DNA of 52,502 nt, taken from positions 1 through 52,502 of the forward strand of contig CAWKEY010000018.1 of assembly GCA_963848675.1 (NCBI GenBank), read 5' to 3'. This document shows, in pieces, positions 34,601 through 42,514 of this stretch (the stretch's first letter is position 1; every line of letters begins with the position of its first letter). Source of the stretch: CAWKEY01 sp963848675. Its GTDB lineage: Bacteria; Pseudomonadota; Gammaproteobacteria; Methylococcales; Methylomonadaceae. The notes beneath the pieces are model-generated. The model did not search any database. It saw nothing but the letters and a program-made list of their open reading frames with translations, and had not been told where the DNA came from. The position numbers and the translations under genes are program-made.

Positions 34601-35104
34601 ATGGACGCTATGTTGATTGATTTTAGCGACGCCGATGAAAGCCAACGCTGGATGGCTATCAATGATACGGTGATGGGCGGCAGGTCGCAAAGCCGGCTTG
34701 AATTATCACCGGCAGCTACCGGCTTATTCAGCGGCCAGCTATCGCTGGAAAATAATGGCGGCTTTGCCTCAATACGCAGGCAGCCTGGGCATTACAATCT
34801 TGAAGCGTGTACCGGCGTAATGCTCAAAGTTATGGGCGATGGCAGAACCTATCAATTCCGGGTAAAAACGGATGATCAGGTTGATGACACCGCCTACCGT
34901 GCACTATTTGCAACCGATGCCCGGCAATGGCAAATTATCGCCCTGCCCTTTGATAGTTTTTGCGCAAGCTTCAGAGGCAAGCCTGTTGCAGACGCACCGG
35001 TTTTGAGGCCCGGACAAATATGGCAGATTGGTTTTCTGCTGGCAGACAAACAACAAGGATCGTTTTGTCTTGAAATCGCCTGGATAAAGTGCTTCCAGGC
35101 ATAA
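34601..35104 (+). CDS. CIA30 family protein
   Basis: The 167-aa protein belongs to the CIA30/NDUFAF1-like beta-sandwich family: WMAINDTVMGGRSQSRLEL, then SGQLSLENNGGFASIRRQ, MLKVMGDGRTYQFRVKTDD and a C-terminal PGQIWQIGFLLADKQQGSF. In mitochondria the family helps to assemble complex I; bacterial members are of unknown function and may bind carbohydrate or flavoenzyme partners. The start could be 34601 or the ATG at 34610; neither has a clear ribosome site. It precedes the SOUL gene by 49 bases. Confidence 0.82.
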   Translation: MDAMLIDFSDADESQRWMAINDTVMGGRSQSRLELSPAATGLFSGQLSLENNGGFASIRRQPGHYNLEACTGVMLKVMGDGRTYQFRVKTDDQVDDTAYRALFATDARQWQIIALPFDSFCASFRGKPVADAPVLRPGQIWQIGFLLADKQQGSFCLEIAWIKCFQA

Positions 35105-35153
35105 AAATCAGTACTTAACTGCGTTTGGTAAACAGTCTTCAACGAGGGACCCG

Positions 35154-35774
35154 ATGAAAAAATTGCTCAGTGTATTAACCAGTGTTTTCCTGGCAGGCTG
35201 TAGCGTATTTGGCCTACGCACGGCAGAGGAGCCCAATTATCAGGTACTCAATGATTTCGGAGACATTCAAATCAGGCATTATCCGGCAATGGTTGTCGCG
35301 CAAACCGAGGTTACTGCTGATTATAAAAACAGCAGCAGCCAGGGCTTTCAGCGCCTCGCCGGGTATATTTTTGGCAACAACAAAAACCAGCAAACAATAG
35401 CGATGACAGCCCCTGTTATCCAAGAGCAGGAAGCTGAAACCATGGCCATGACAGCGCCTGTCATTCAGCAAAAATCGGGAACAGTCTGGTTGATGGCTTT
35501 TGTTCTCCCGGCGGAGTACTCAGTCTCAACCGCACCGGTGCCGCTTGATTCAGCTGTAATAATTAAAGAGATACCCGGCAAAAAAATCGCCGTTATTCGC
35601 TATTCCGGGAGCCTGTCTGAACAGGGCATTGAAGAAAAATCCGAACACTTGAAAAACTGGTTAAGCCAACAGGGTTACCAGGCCATTTCCGAACCCAGGT
35701 CTGCTGCGTACGATCCACCTTGGACACTGCCGTTTCTGCGTCGTAATGAAATCCACATTGATATTGAGGGATGA
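35154..35774 (+). CDS. SOUL family haem-binding lipoprotein
   Basis: The 206-aa protein has a lipoprotein signal peptide with lipobox LAGC (residues 13-16), then a SOUL/HBP domain: YQVLNDFGDIQIRHYPAMVVA, the doubled MTAPVIQ motif (TIAMTAPVIQ and TMAMTAPVIQ) and the C-terminal DPPWTLPFLRRNEI. SOUL proteins bind haem or porphyrins. It is likely anchored to the outer or inner membrane, facing the periplasm. Its last four bases overlap the start of the flavoprotein gene (atga), which suggests coupled translation. Confidence 0.85.
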   Translation: MKKLLSVLTSVFLAGCSVFGLRTAEEPNYQVLNDFGDIQIRHYPAMVVAQTEVTADYKNSSSQGFQRLAGYIFGNNKNQQTIAMTAPVIQEQEAETMAMTAPVIQQKSGTVWLMAFVLPAEYSVSTAPVPLDSAVIIKEIPGKKIAVIRYSGSLSEQGIEEKSEHLKNWLSQQGYQAISEPRSAAYDPPWTLPFLRRNEIHIDIEG

Positions 35775-36925
35775 TGAATTTTGTAACAAGAAAAAAAACT
35801 CAGCCGCTTAAACTGATCATTATTGGCGGTGGCTATGCCGGCCTGACGGCGTTAATCTCCCTGAGGAAACAGGTGCCCAATGCCGAAATCACGCTGATTG
35901 ATCCGCGCGCCTGCCATTTGATTATTACCCGATTGCATGAAACCGTGCACCGTCCTCTGGAAAAGTTCCAGGTACCTTATGGCCTGTTAGCCAAGCGCTT
36001 TGATTTTATCCATAAACAGCAAGCCGTCGTGTTTGATGAAGCACTGCTTGAACGCTGGAACGCTGAAAAAGTCATCCAGCTTGACGAGGAAATCCGGCCG
36101 TTTGATTATCTGTTGGTCGCGACCGGCGCATTATCCAGCTCCGTAGTTAATGATCCTGATGTTTATGACCTCAATGCAATCAGTCAACAGTGTTTTAACT
36201 CGGTGCTGGAGCAATTTATAGCCGGCACGGACGTTAATCACAAAACCATCAACATCGTCGGCGCCGGCCCCACCGGCATCCAGTTTGCCTTTGAAATCGA
36301 CCACGTCTTGATGGCTTGCCATGTCGATTATCAACTCAATTTGATTGAGGGCGGCGACCATTTACTCCCGGCGTTCCCCGCAGCAATAGGCCGTTATGTG
36401 GAAAAGCGCCTATCCGAAAAACGTATTTCAGTGCTTAAAAGCCAGTTTTACAAGGGCAATCAGGGGCTGGAGATCAGGCTTGAAAATAGCCACTCGCACG
36501 CCCAATCAGTCGTGCCCTCTGACCTTACTTTATTACTGCTTGGCAAAAAACCTGAACTGTTGCTGCACGCAAACACTTCGGGTCAGGTTGTGCTGGAGGG
36601 TAAAGTGTTGAGGTCTATTTTCACGGCGGGCGATTGCTCTCATTATGACGAATTGGGATCAAACCTGATGACATCGCAGTCGGCCATACGCAAAGGCAAG
36701 GCAACAGCCAATAATATTCTCCGAGAAGCCGGCATTCTCTGCTTTTGTCTGCCCTATATGCATCAGGATAAGGGCTATCTGCTTAGCTTGGGGCCCGACG
36801 ATGCCGTCGGCTGGATTGGCAGTAAAAATAATATTATCAGCGGGTTGCCCGCTTTTATGGCCAAAGAAGCAATTGAGGCGCAATATGACTTATTGCTGTC
36901 AGGCGTCGATAGTTATGTCTTTTGA
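35771..36925 (+). CDS. NDH-2-like FAD-dependent pyridine nucleotide oxidoreductase
   Basis: The 384-aa flavoprotein has the FAD-binding Rossmann motif KLIIIGGGYAGLTALISL at residue 13 and a second dinucleotide site NIVGAGPTGIQFAFEID at about residue 160. A late FTAGDCSHY motif contacts FAD. This is the architecture of type II NADH dehydrogenase and related quinone reductases. No obvious transmembrane segment is present. Coupled to the SOUL gene by a 4-base overlap. The electron acceptor is not known. Confidence 0.82.
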   Translation: MMNFVTRKKTQPLKLIIIGGGYAGLTALISLRKQVPNAEITLIDPRACHLIITRLHETVHRPLEKFQVPYGLLAKRFDFIHKQQAVVFDEALLERWNAEKVIQLDEEIRPFDYLLVATGALSSSVVNDPDVYDLNAISQQCFNSVLEQFIAGTDVNHKTINIVGAGPTGIQFAFEIDHVLMACHVDYQLNLIEGGDHLLPAFPAAIGRYVEKRLSEKRISVLKSQFYKGNQGLEIRLENSHSHAQSVVPSDLTLLLLGKKPELLLHANTSGQVVLEGKVLRSIFTAGDCSHYDELGSNLMTSQSAIRKGKATANNILREAGILCFCLPYMHQDKGYLLSLGPDDAVGWIGSKNNIISGLPAFMAKEAIEAQYDLLLSGVDSYVF

Positions 36926-36980
36926 TCCTGCGGGCAAAATGCCTGATTGTTTATGGCGATAGCTTGGTACTTCAAAATGA

Positions 36981-37002
36981 CAATAAAGCATCGGCTTTAT
37001 TG
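36981..37002 (+). terminator. Terminator-like hairpin after the flavoprotein gene
   Basis: A perfect 9-bp stem (caataaagc / gctttattg) with a 4-base loop lies 56 bases after the stop codon and 28 before the next start. The T content after it is modest, so it may be a weak terminator. Confidence 0.45.
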
Positions 37003-37029
37003 ATTTGAACTTAAAAAAGTGAGCAGAAA

Positions 37030-37497
37030 ATGTTTGGTTTAACCTCAAGTCACACAGCTACCGGAACTGCCAGTATTGGCATTAATCAGCCAGTGGATAA
37101 GGTCTTTGGCTTTATCGCCGTGGATTTTTTTGAAAACTACCCGCGCTGGTCACCCGAAGTGCTGGAATTGGAACTGCTGTCGGAACCGCCCTTGCAACTT
37201 AACAGCCTGGTTCGCCAGGTACGGATTGATCAGGGGCAACGCAGTGAATCCACATTCAAGATAACGTCTTACCAGGCGGGACAAAAATTAGTCTTCGAAG
37301 GCGTCTCTAATCCCTATCGCTGCAGTTATGACTTCGCCTCAACAAACCCGTCTAGTAATACTCAAATAACATTTACGTTTGAATTACTCAAGCTGGAATT
37401 ATTTATGCTGCCTTTTGAAAAGCTGATCCAAATTGCAGTTCAGGAAGGCGCTAAACGTACCGTTAAAAATATCAAGAATTTGGTGGAGGCCTCGTAA
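37030..37497 (+). CDS. SRPBCC (START-like) family protein
   Basis: The 155-aa protein shows a START/Bet v 1-like pattern: an N-terminal strand TGTASIGINQPVDKVFGFIA, then FFENYPRWSPEVLELELLS, a central FKITSYQAGQKLVFEG and a C-terminal helix. Such domains bind hydrophobic ligands such as lipids, quinones or polyketides; the ligand here is unknown. It is the first of three same-strand genes (SRPBCC, LOV, COQ10/RatA-like) after a hairpin. Confidence 0.75.
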   Translation: MFGLTSSHTATGTASIGINQPVDKVFGFIAVDFFENYPRWSPEVLELELLSEPPLQLNSLVRQVRIDQGQRSESTFKITSYQAGQKLVFEGVSNPYRCSYDFASTNPSSNTQITFTFELLKLELFMLPFEKLIQIAVQEGAKRTVKNIKNLVEAS

Positions 37498-37561
37498 ACA
37501 CAAGCGGCGACCCAATACCCCCCTGTCAATAATAAAAAAATATAATTTTTGGAGTGCAATT

Positions 37562-38017
37562 ATGAATTTTCAAGTCGAAAAAGATCCTGGCATTATCCCT
37601 CAGATTCTTTCCCAGATATTAGACGGTTCCGTCAATGGTATTACCCTCTCCGACCCGGACCTGGAAGACAACCCGATTGTCTATTCCAACAAAGCCTTTG
37701 AACAAATAACCGGCTATAGCAAAGAGGAAACCATCGGGCGTAATTGCCGGTTTCTTCATGATCAGGATAAAGATCAACCGGAGTTGCAGAAAATCCGTGA
37801 TGCCATCAAAAAGGTCATACCCGTGGAAGTAACCCTGAAAAATTTCCGTAAAAACGGCGAACTTTTTTACAACCGCCTGTCCATTACGCCGCTTTTTGGC
37901 AAAGATGGAAAACTGATTTACTTCCTGGGCGTTCAGTACGACGTAACCGAGCAAATTTTGGCTCAGCAAGAAATTAAAAAGTTAGCCGAAGCTATCGAGA
38001 AACTCCAAAATCCCTAA
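37562..38017 (+). CDS. Stand-alone LOV (PAS) blue-light photoreceptor protein
   Basis: The 151-aa protein is a single LOV-type PAS domain with short N- and C-terminal extensions. The flavin-adduct motif GRNCRFLHD contains the photoactive cysteine at residue 62 (GRNCRFLQ in classic LOV domains). Other LOV signatures are NGITLSDPDLEDNPIVYSNK, FEQITGYSKEE, the TLKNFRKNGELFYNRLSITP strand and FLGVQYDVTEQ. A C-terminal helix (about residues 130-151) may mediate dimer contacts. There is no output domain, as in short LOV proteins. The ATG at 37562 follows a GGAG site. The next gene starts 6 bases later. Confidence 0.88.
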   Translation: MNFQVEKDPGIIPQILSQILDGSVNGITLSDPDLEDNPIVYSNKAFEQITGYSKEETIGRNCRFLHDQDKDQPELQKIRDAIKKVIPVEVTLKNFRKNGELFYNRLSITPLFGKDGKLIYFLGVQYDVTEQILAQQEIKKLAEAIEKLQNP

Positions 38018-38023
38018 CCGCTC

Positions 38024-38455
38024 ATGTCCACGTTCAGCAAACAAGTGACGGTTCCCTATACCGCCGAGCAAATGTACGATCTGGTTAATGATGTTAATGC
38101 CTACTCGGACTTCATCCCTTTATGCATTGCCTCTGAAATCCACGAAGAACAGGATCATAGTTTGAGAGCCACTATCAAGATCGCCAAGGGGAAAATCGGC
38201 TTTCAATTCACCACGGTGAACACCATGGAAAAGGGCCGCTCCATCGCTATGAATCTGGAGCATGGCCCCTTTAAGTCGCTCAAAGGTGTCTGGCGTTTTA
38301 CGCCGTTAGGCAGCCATGAATGTATTATTTCGCTGCACTTTGACTTCGAATTTTCCAATAAAATATTGGCTGTAGCGTTAAATGGCTTATTCAAACAGCT
38401 TTGCGATTTAATGCTTGATTCATTTCACAAACAGGCGGCAATCCGCTATAGCTAA
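38024..38455 (+). CDS. COQ10/RatA-like START domain protein
   Basis: The 143-aa protein belongs to the polyketide cyclase/COQ10 branch: VPYTAEQMYDLVNDVNAYSDFIPLC near the N-terminus (as VPYTAEQMYDLV and NAYSDFIPLC), KGKIGFQFTT in the middle and GLFKQLCDLMLDSFHKQA at the end. Relatives are the ubiquinone-binding COQ10 and the E. coli RatA protein. A quinone- or lipid-binding role fits best; toxin activity should not be assumed. It is six bases after the LOV gene, so they form a likely two-gene unit. Confidence 0.82.
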   Translation: MSTFSKQVTVPYTAEQMYDLVNDVNAYSDFIPLCIASEIHEEQDHSLRATIKIAKGKIGFQFTTVNTMEKGRSIAMNLEHGPFKSLKGVWRFTPLGSHECIISLHFDFEFSNKILAVALNGLFKQLCDLMLDSFHKQAAIRYS

Positions 38456-38615
38456 GAACGGGCTCAAAATAAGCCGCACGCGACTTATAGTTCATTCTGC
38501 CTGTTCCGCTTTTTGCCTGTTGAACAGCAGGCCCATTTCCTGCTGTCACCACTGGTTTTTGGCGTGATCTTGGAATAGCAGACCTGCTTTAACGCGCTGC
38601 CGAAGCCCTTCGGAC

Positions 38616-38996
38616 TCATTTGGTGATTTTCACCAGCCACCCGCCAGCGCCCTTGCAATTGTTTTGCCCCTCAGCTGTAATGGCTATTCTGGCGTAGGCG
38701 CCTTCCAATGAAGCGGGCAGCGTTCCTGTTACCTGAAAACTCCCTGCATTTTTTGGCGTGACGTTAATGCTGGCGGGCAGTCCTTTTACGGTAACCTTGA
38801 TAGTGTTCGGATAAGTATTCTTGGATGCAGTGAACGAAAAGCTTGTCCCCGCTGCCACTTCGGTATTTTCAGCCGGGACAAAATCGCTAAATTTAGGTTT
38901 GTCGCAGGCTTTGGAACTACTGCCGCTGCCGTAAGCCCAGGACGTGCTGGAAACCAGCATCAAAATTAAGATCCACAAGTAATTGTATTGTTTCAT
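38616..38996 (-). CDS. Secreted protein with Ig-like/cadherin-like domain, unknown function
   Basis: The 126-aa protein has a signal peptide (LWILILMLVSSTSWAYG) and a compact beta-rich domain with KPKFSDFVPAENTEVAAG, FSFTASKNTYPNTIKVTVKG and LPASLEGAYARIAITAEG. Two cysteines (in KACDKP and NNCKGAG) may form a disulfide. I do not recognise a specific family. The GAGG site in gaggcaagcgc supports the start. It lies alone upstream of the chalcone-isomerase-like gene on the same strand. Confidence 0.65.
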   Translation of the reverse strand: MKQYNYLWILILMLVSSTSWAYGSGSSSKACDKPKFSDFVPAENTEVAAGTSFSFTASKNTYPNTIKVTVKGLPASINVTPKNAGSFQVTGTLPASLEGAYARIAITAEGQNNCKGAGGWLVKITK

Positions 38997-39113
38997 GCGC
39001 TTGCCTCATTATGTTGTTATGGTTGTTTTTACGTCTTCAAAACGCCAACCAAATGATTTTTGCTGATTATCAAATTGGCTAGCATCAAGCTGGTTCATTT
39101 TTGAAATCATTGG

Positions 39114-39680
39114 TTAATCGTCTATTTTGAGCAATGTCTTTTTTAAGTCTTCAGAAAATGGTTCACGGCCAAACCAGACATTTAAATAGGCCAGCCCGAT
39201 GTCTTTATCCTGGATGGCGGCCAAATCCTTGCCATTCAATTGCAGCAATAAACCGCTCGCAGGATCATAAATCAAATCATAGTAATCGCCAGCCTTGATA
39301 TTTTGATAGTTGCTGTTGAACTGATCAAATACAGTTTTCCATTCCCTGAATTTTTTTCCCAAATTGATTTCCAGGTACTCAATGGAAGCTTCCCGAAAGG
39401 CTTTCGCCGGAATGGATTTGTCGTATAAAAATCGTATCCGTTTGGGCGTGAGTGAAAAGATATCGGCCAGAGCGTTACAATTTTCCAGATACAGGGCGGC
39501 ATTACCCACATGAATCAACCGAAAGGCCTTAAGTTCAGCCTGACTGCAAAGTTTGAGCTGGGTGTTTGCGCTATTGACACTGACGGGAAATCGTTGTTCA
39601 GCAGCTTGACCAGCCGGCATGAGCACAAAGAACCCTATCAACAAGCCGGACATCAATCGTACAAACCATTTTTTATCCAT
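39114..39680 (-). CDS. Chalcone isomerase-like secreted protein
   Basis: The 188-aa protein has an N-terminal signal peptide (RLMSGLLIGFFVLMPAGQAA) and a chalcone-isomerase-like fold: LCSQAELKAFRLIHVGNAALYLENC, then KRIRFLYDKSIPAKAFREASIEYLE and a C-terminal FSEDLKKTLL. Bacterial members are not flavonoid enzymes; several bind fatty acids, and they recur beside DUF1365/CFA gene sets. It overlaps the upstream lipoprotein gene by 28 bases, so the two are co-translated. Confidence 0.75.
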   Translation of the reverse strand: MDKKWFVRLMSGLLIGFFVLMPAGQAAEQRFPVSVNSANTQLKLCSQAELKAFRLIHVGNAALYLENCNALADIFSLTPKRIRFLYDKSIPAKAFREASIEYLEINLGKKFREWKTVFDQFNSNYQNIKAGDYYDLIYDPASGLLLQLNGKDLAAIQDKDIGLAYLNVWFGREPFSEDLKKTLLKIDD

Positions 39681-40201
39681 TGCAAAATGCCTCCAATCAG
39701 CGGTAGGTGGTAATAAAAACCCTGCATGCTATCCCAGTAATCCTGATGCAAGATGATTTTGCCATCATCATCAAAGCGTAAATGGCTCATGCCGATCGAG
39801 CGAATGTCAAGATCCTGCCCCATCACCCTGAATCGGGTCTGCATCAACCAGCGGACATAGGAATCATGGCCGTTGTTCTGGATGTCCAGGATTTCAAACT
39901 TGATGTCGTCCAGCTGCTGCTGGGTATGTTTCAGATACCGTAACAGGCTCTGCCGGTCGTGAAGGGTAACCAGCGTATCATTGAAATAGAGTTTTTCAGC
40001 GTAAGTTTCAGCAATTTGTTGTTCAAGAAGACCATCCTCGAGTTGGTCATAAAGCTTTTTTAAGGCTTGTACGCGCTCCTGCGCTTGGACATTTACCTCG
40101 ACAGGCGCCAGGGCCAGATATTCCTGTAGCGAATTTTGTTCTACATGACTACAGGCGCTCAGCAGTAAAATTAACAATGACAAGATCACAGAACGTTTCA
40201 T
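39653..40201 (-). CDS. NTF2-like (SnoaL fold) lipoprotein
   Basis: The 182-aa protein has a lipoprotein signal peptide (MKRSVILSLLILLLSACSH, lipobox LSAC) followed by an NTF2-like domain with YAEKLYFNDTLVTLHDRQS and MSHLRFDDDGKIILHQDYWD. A GGAGG site directly before the ATG at 40201 fixes the start; the longer frame would run across the divergent promoter. NTF2-like proteins of this type occur in DUF1365/CFA lipid clusters. It is divergent from the acyl desaturase and overlaps the chalcone-isomerase-like gene. Confidence 0.75.
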   Translation of the reverse strand: MKRSVILSLLILLLSACSHVEQNSLQEYLALAPVEVNVQAQERVQALKKLYDQLEDGLLEQQIAETYAEKLYFNDTLVTLHDRQSLLRYLKHTQQQLDDIKFEILDIQNNGHDSYVRWLMQTRFRVMGQDLDIRSIGMSHLRFDDDGKIILHQDYWDSMQGFYYHLPLIGGILQWIKNGLYD

Positions 40202-40250
40202 AAGCACCTCCCTATTTTGGAAATCATTATTCAATACAGGCTGCGCTATC

Positions 40251-40281
40251 GCGTGAACGATTGGAACAATAATGTTCACGC
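40251..40281. promoter_or_regulatory. Operator-like 8-bp inverted repeat in divergent promoter
   Basis: Perfect arms gcgtgaac (40251-40258) and gttcacgc (40274-40281) are separated by 15 bases, midway between the divergent lipoprotein and desaturase genes. The response regulator encoded at 48.3-49.0 kb is a candidate binder; this is inference. Confidence 0.4.
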
Positions 40282-40290
40282 AATGGTCAT
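40263..40290 (+). promoter_or_regulatory. Candidate ECF-sigma-type promoter for the lipid operon
   Basis: GGAACAA (40263-40269) and GTCAT (40286-40290) are 16 bases apart, similar to the GGAAC/GTC elements used by RpoE-like sigma factors. Transcription would begin about 40 bases before the desaturase ATG. It overlaps the inverted repeat described separately. Confidence 0.4.
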
Positions 40291-40337
40291 GTGAAATGTT
40301 TTTCAATACTAACCAATCCCTATTGACGGAGTCAGTG

Positions 40338-41276
40338 ATGTTTTTAACAGCAATGTTTACCAAACTATTGAGTTGGTTTGATAACAGCAATGTAAAGGAA
40401 GCCGATAATGTCGGCGTAGCCATCGATTGGCTCAGGGTGATTCCCTTCATCCTGATGCATTTGGTCTGCCTGCTGGTTTTTGTTGTCGGCTGGAGCCCGG
40501 CGGCATTGTGGGTAGCGCTGTTTTCCTACCTGATTCGCATGTTTGGAATCACCGCATTCTATCATCGCTATTTTTCTCACAAAGCCTTCAAGACCAGCAG
40601 AATTTGCCAATTTCTATTTGCCTTGCTGGGCGCCACCGCCACACAGCGCGGACCAATCTGGTGGGCATCGCACCACCGCCGGCATCATCTGTATTCCGAC
40701 ACAGACAAGGATATCCATAGCCCCAGGCACGGGTTCTTATGGAGCCATATCGGCTGGTTTCTGTGCCTGAAAAATTTTACTACGCGCGAAAATTGCGTAC
40801 GCGATTTGCTCAAATATCCGGAGTTACGCTGGCTGGACCGGTTTGACATCGTGGTGCCGATTGTTTATGCCTTCATGATGCTGGGACTTGGCAAATGGCT
40901 GGAGCTTTATTACCCCGAACTCAATACCAATGCCTCGCAAATGCTGATCTGGGGTTACTTTGTTTCTTCAATTGTGCTGATTCATTGCACCCTGTGCATC
41001 AATTCACTCGCCCACATGCTGGGCTCGAAGCGCTATGAGACCCATGACGACAGCCGCAACAATGGCGTTCTTGCCCTGCTGACGCTGGGAGAGGGCTGGC
41101 ACAACAATCATCATCATTATCCGGTAGCAGTCAGACAGGGCTTTTTTTGGTGGGAAATTGACATCAGCTATTACCTGCTCAAGTTAATGTCTCTGTTTGG
41201 CCTGATCTGGGATTTGCAAGCCGTGCCTGCTAAAAAGCTGAACGCCAACCTCGTGCAAATGGAACCCAAGCCATGA
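40338..41276 (+). CDS. Acyl-CoA/acyl-lipid fatty acid desaturase
   Basis: The 312-aa integral membrane di-iron desaturase has the three histidine boxes: HRYFSH, the HHRRHH cluster and the C-terminal HNNHHH, with at least four hydrophobic segments. It is of the delta-9 class and would introduce a double bond into acyl chains using O2. The ATG at 40338 has a GGAG site nine bases before it. The next gene overlaps its end by 4 bases. It begins the lipid-modification operon and would supply the unsaturated chains that the CFA-like enzymes methylate. Confidence 0.87.
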   Translation: MFLTAMFTKLLSWFDNSNVKEADNVGVAIDWLRVIPFILMHLVCLLVFVVGWSPAALWVALFSYLIRMFGITAFYHRYFSHKAFKTSRICQFLFALLGATATQRGPIWWASHHRRHHLYSDTDKDIHSPRHGFLWSHIGWFLCLKNFTTRENCVRDLLKYPELRWLDRFDIVVPIVYAFMMLGLGKWLELYYPELNTNASQMLIWGYFVSSIVLIHCTLCINSLAHMLGSKRYETHDDSRNNGVLALLTLGEGWHNNHHHYPVAVRQGFFWWEIDISYYLLKLMSLFGLIWDLQAVPAKKLNANLVQMEPKP

Positions 41277-42514
41277 AAATAGCCATTATTGGCAGCGGTA
41301 TTTCGGGGATTTATGCGGCTCACTATCTGAGTCCAGATCATCATGTGACGATCTTCGAAGCCAACCCCTATCCGGGTGGACATACCGACACCCATAACAT
41401 CGTCCTGGGGGAGCGGAACTACCCGGTAGATACCGGCTTTATTGTCTTCAACGAACACAATTATCACCACTTCTGCCGGTTCCTGAATGATCTGGGCGTG
41501 GCGTCTCAGCTCTCTGACATGAGTTTCAGCGTTGCCGATGCGCTTACAGGACTGGAATACAACGCCACCACATTGAACAAACTGTTCTGTCAACGGCGTA
41601 ATTTAGTGCGTCCACGTTTCTATCGCATGGTCATGGATATTTTGCGGTTTTACCGTGAAGCACCGGCCTTGTTGAACAGCAGCGATGATTCGTTAACGCT
41701 GGGCGAGTATCTACAAAACAGGCGTTACAGCAGCGCCTTTATTGATGACCATATTTTGCCCATGGGCTGCGCCTTGTGGTCGGGCCCTTCCGAGGTGGTA
41801 AAACAGTATCCGGCGCGCTATTTCGCGGCCTTCATGGCTAACCATCAAATGTTGAGCATCAATGACCGGCCGCAGTGGCGCACCATTACTGGCGGCTCTT
41901 CGACCTATATCCAGGCTTTCCTGCGCCATTTTCGGGGCGACTTACGGCTTAACGCCCGCGTGCAGTCAGTAAGCCGCACTCAACAGTCCGTCAGCATCAA
42001 GACCTCGGCCGGCGAGCAGCAATTTGATCGCGTCATTTTTGCGTGCCACAGCGATCAGGCCCTGAGTTTATTGCAGGCCCCCACTGACAGTGAACGCGAG
42101 ATTCTGGGCGCCATGACTTTTCAGGAAAATGAAGTGGTTTTACATACTGACGCCACGCTAATGCCCCGGCACCCCAAAGCCTGGGCCAGCTGGAATGCCT
42201 TAAAATTCGACCAAAACCAATCCCGCTGTACGGTGACTTATTACATGAACCTGCTGCAGAACCTGTCTGCGCCGGAACCGTTATTGGTTACGCTGAACTG
42301 CACGGACCGTATCGATCCGGCAAAAATCCTGCAAACAAGACTCTATCATCATCCTGTCTATACGCCAGAAAGCCTTACGGCACAAAAGCGTCGTGACGAA
42401 ATCAATGGCCAGCATTTGACCTATTATACGGGCGCTTACTGGGGCTGGGGCTTTCACGAAGATGGCGCCAAAAGTGCACAGGAAGTGGTTGAACTATTAA
42501 CCCAGCCGTCATGA
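41273..42514 (+). CDS. FAD-dependent amine-oxidase-like oxidoreductase of lipid cluster
   Basis: The 413-aa flavoprotein has the dinucleotide-binding motif IAIIGSGISGIYAAHYLS and the PGGHTDTHN loop at the N-terminus, as in amine oxidase/phytoene desaturase-type enzymes. The late YYTGAYWGWGFHEDGAKSA motif contacts FAD. Homologues adjoin DUF1365 and CFA-synthase genes; one such flavoprotein has been linked to desaturation of methylated acyl chains during furan fatty acid synthesis. It overlaps genes on both sides by 4 bases. The exact substrate is inferred. Confidence 0.82.
   Translation: MKIAIIGSGISGIYAAHYLSPDHHVTIFEANPYPGGHTDTHNIVLGERNYPVDTGFIVFNEHNYHHFCRFLNDLGVASQLSDMSFSVADALTGLEYNATTLNKLFCQRRNLVRPRFYRMVMDILRFYREAPALLNSSDDSLTLGEYLQNRRYSSAFIDDHILPMGCALWSGPSEVVKQYPARYFAAFMANHQMLSINDRPQWRTITGGSSTYIQAFLRHFRGDLRLNARVQSVSRTQQSVSIKTSAGEQQFDRVIFACHSDQALSLLQAPTDSEREILGAMTFQENEVVLHTDATLMPRHPKAWASWNALKFDQNQSRCTVTYYMNLLQNLSAPEPLLVTLNCTDRIDPAKILQTRLYHHPVYTPESLTAQKRRDEINGQHLTYYTGAYWGWGFHEDGAKSAQEVVELLTQPS

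Noticed and set aside
35390..35480. Tandem MTAPVIQ motif in the SOUL protein as a recent duplication
   Set aside because: A doubled MTAPV motif is usual in bacterial SOUL lipoproteins, so it is a family trait.
37541..37546. Consensus TATAAT before the LOV gene as its promoter
   Set aside because: It would place the transcription start inside the ribosome-binding site, and no -35 element lies at a suitable distance.
38024..38455. RatA-like protein as a toxin of a toxin-antitoxin pair
   Set aside because: No RatB-like partner is present; the COQ10-type quinone-binding interpretation fits the family and context better.
38524..38546. Hairpin acagcagg...cctgctgt as terminator
   Set aside because: The stem is only 8 bp and no T-run follows on either strand.
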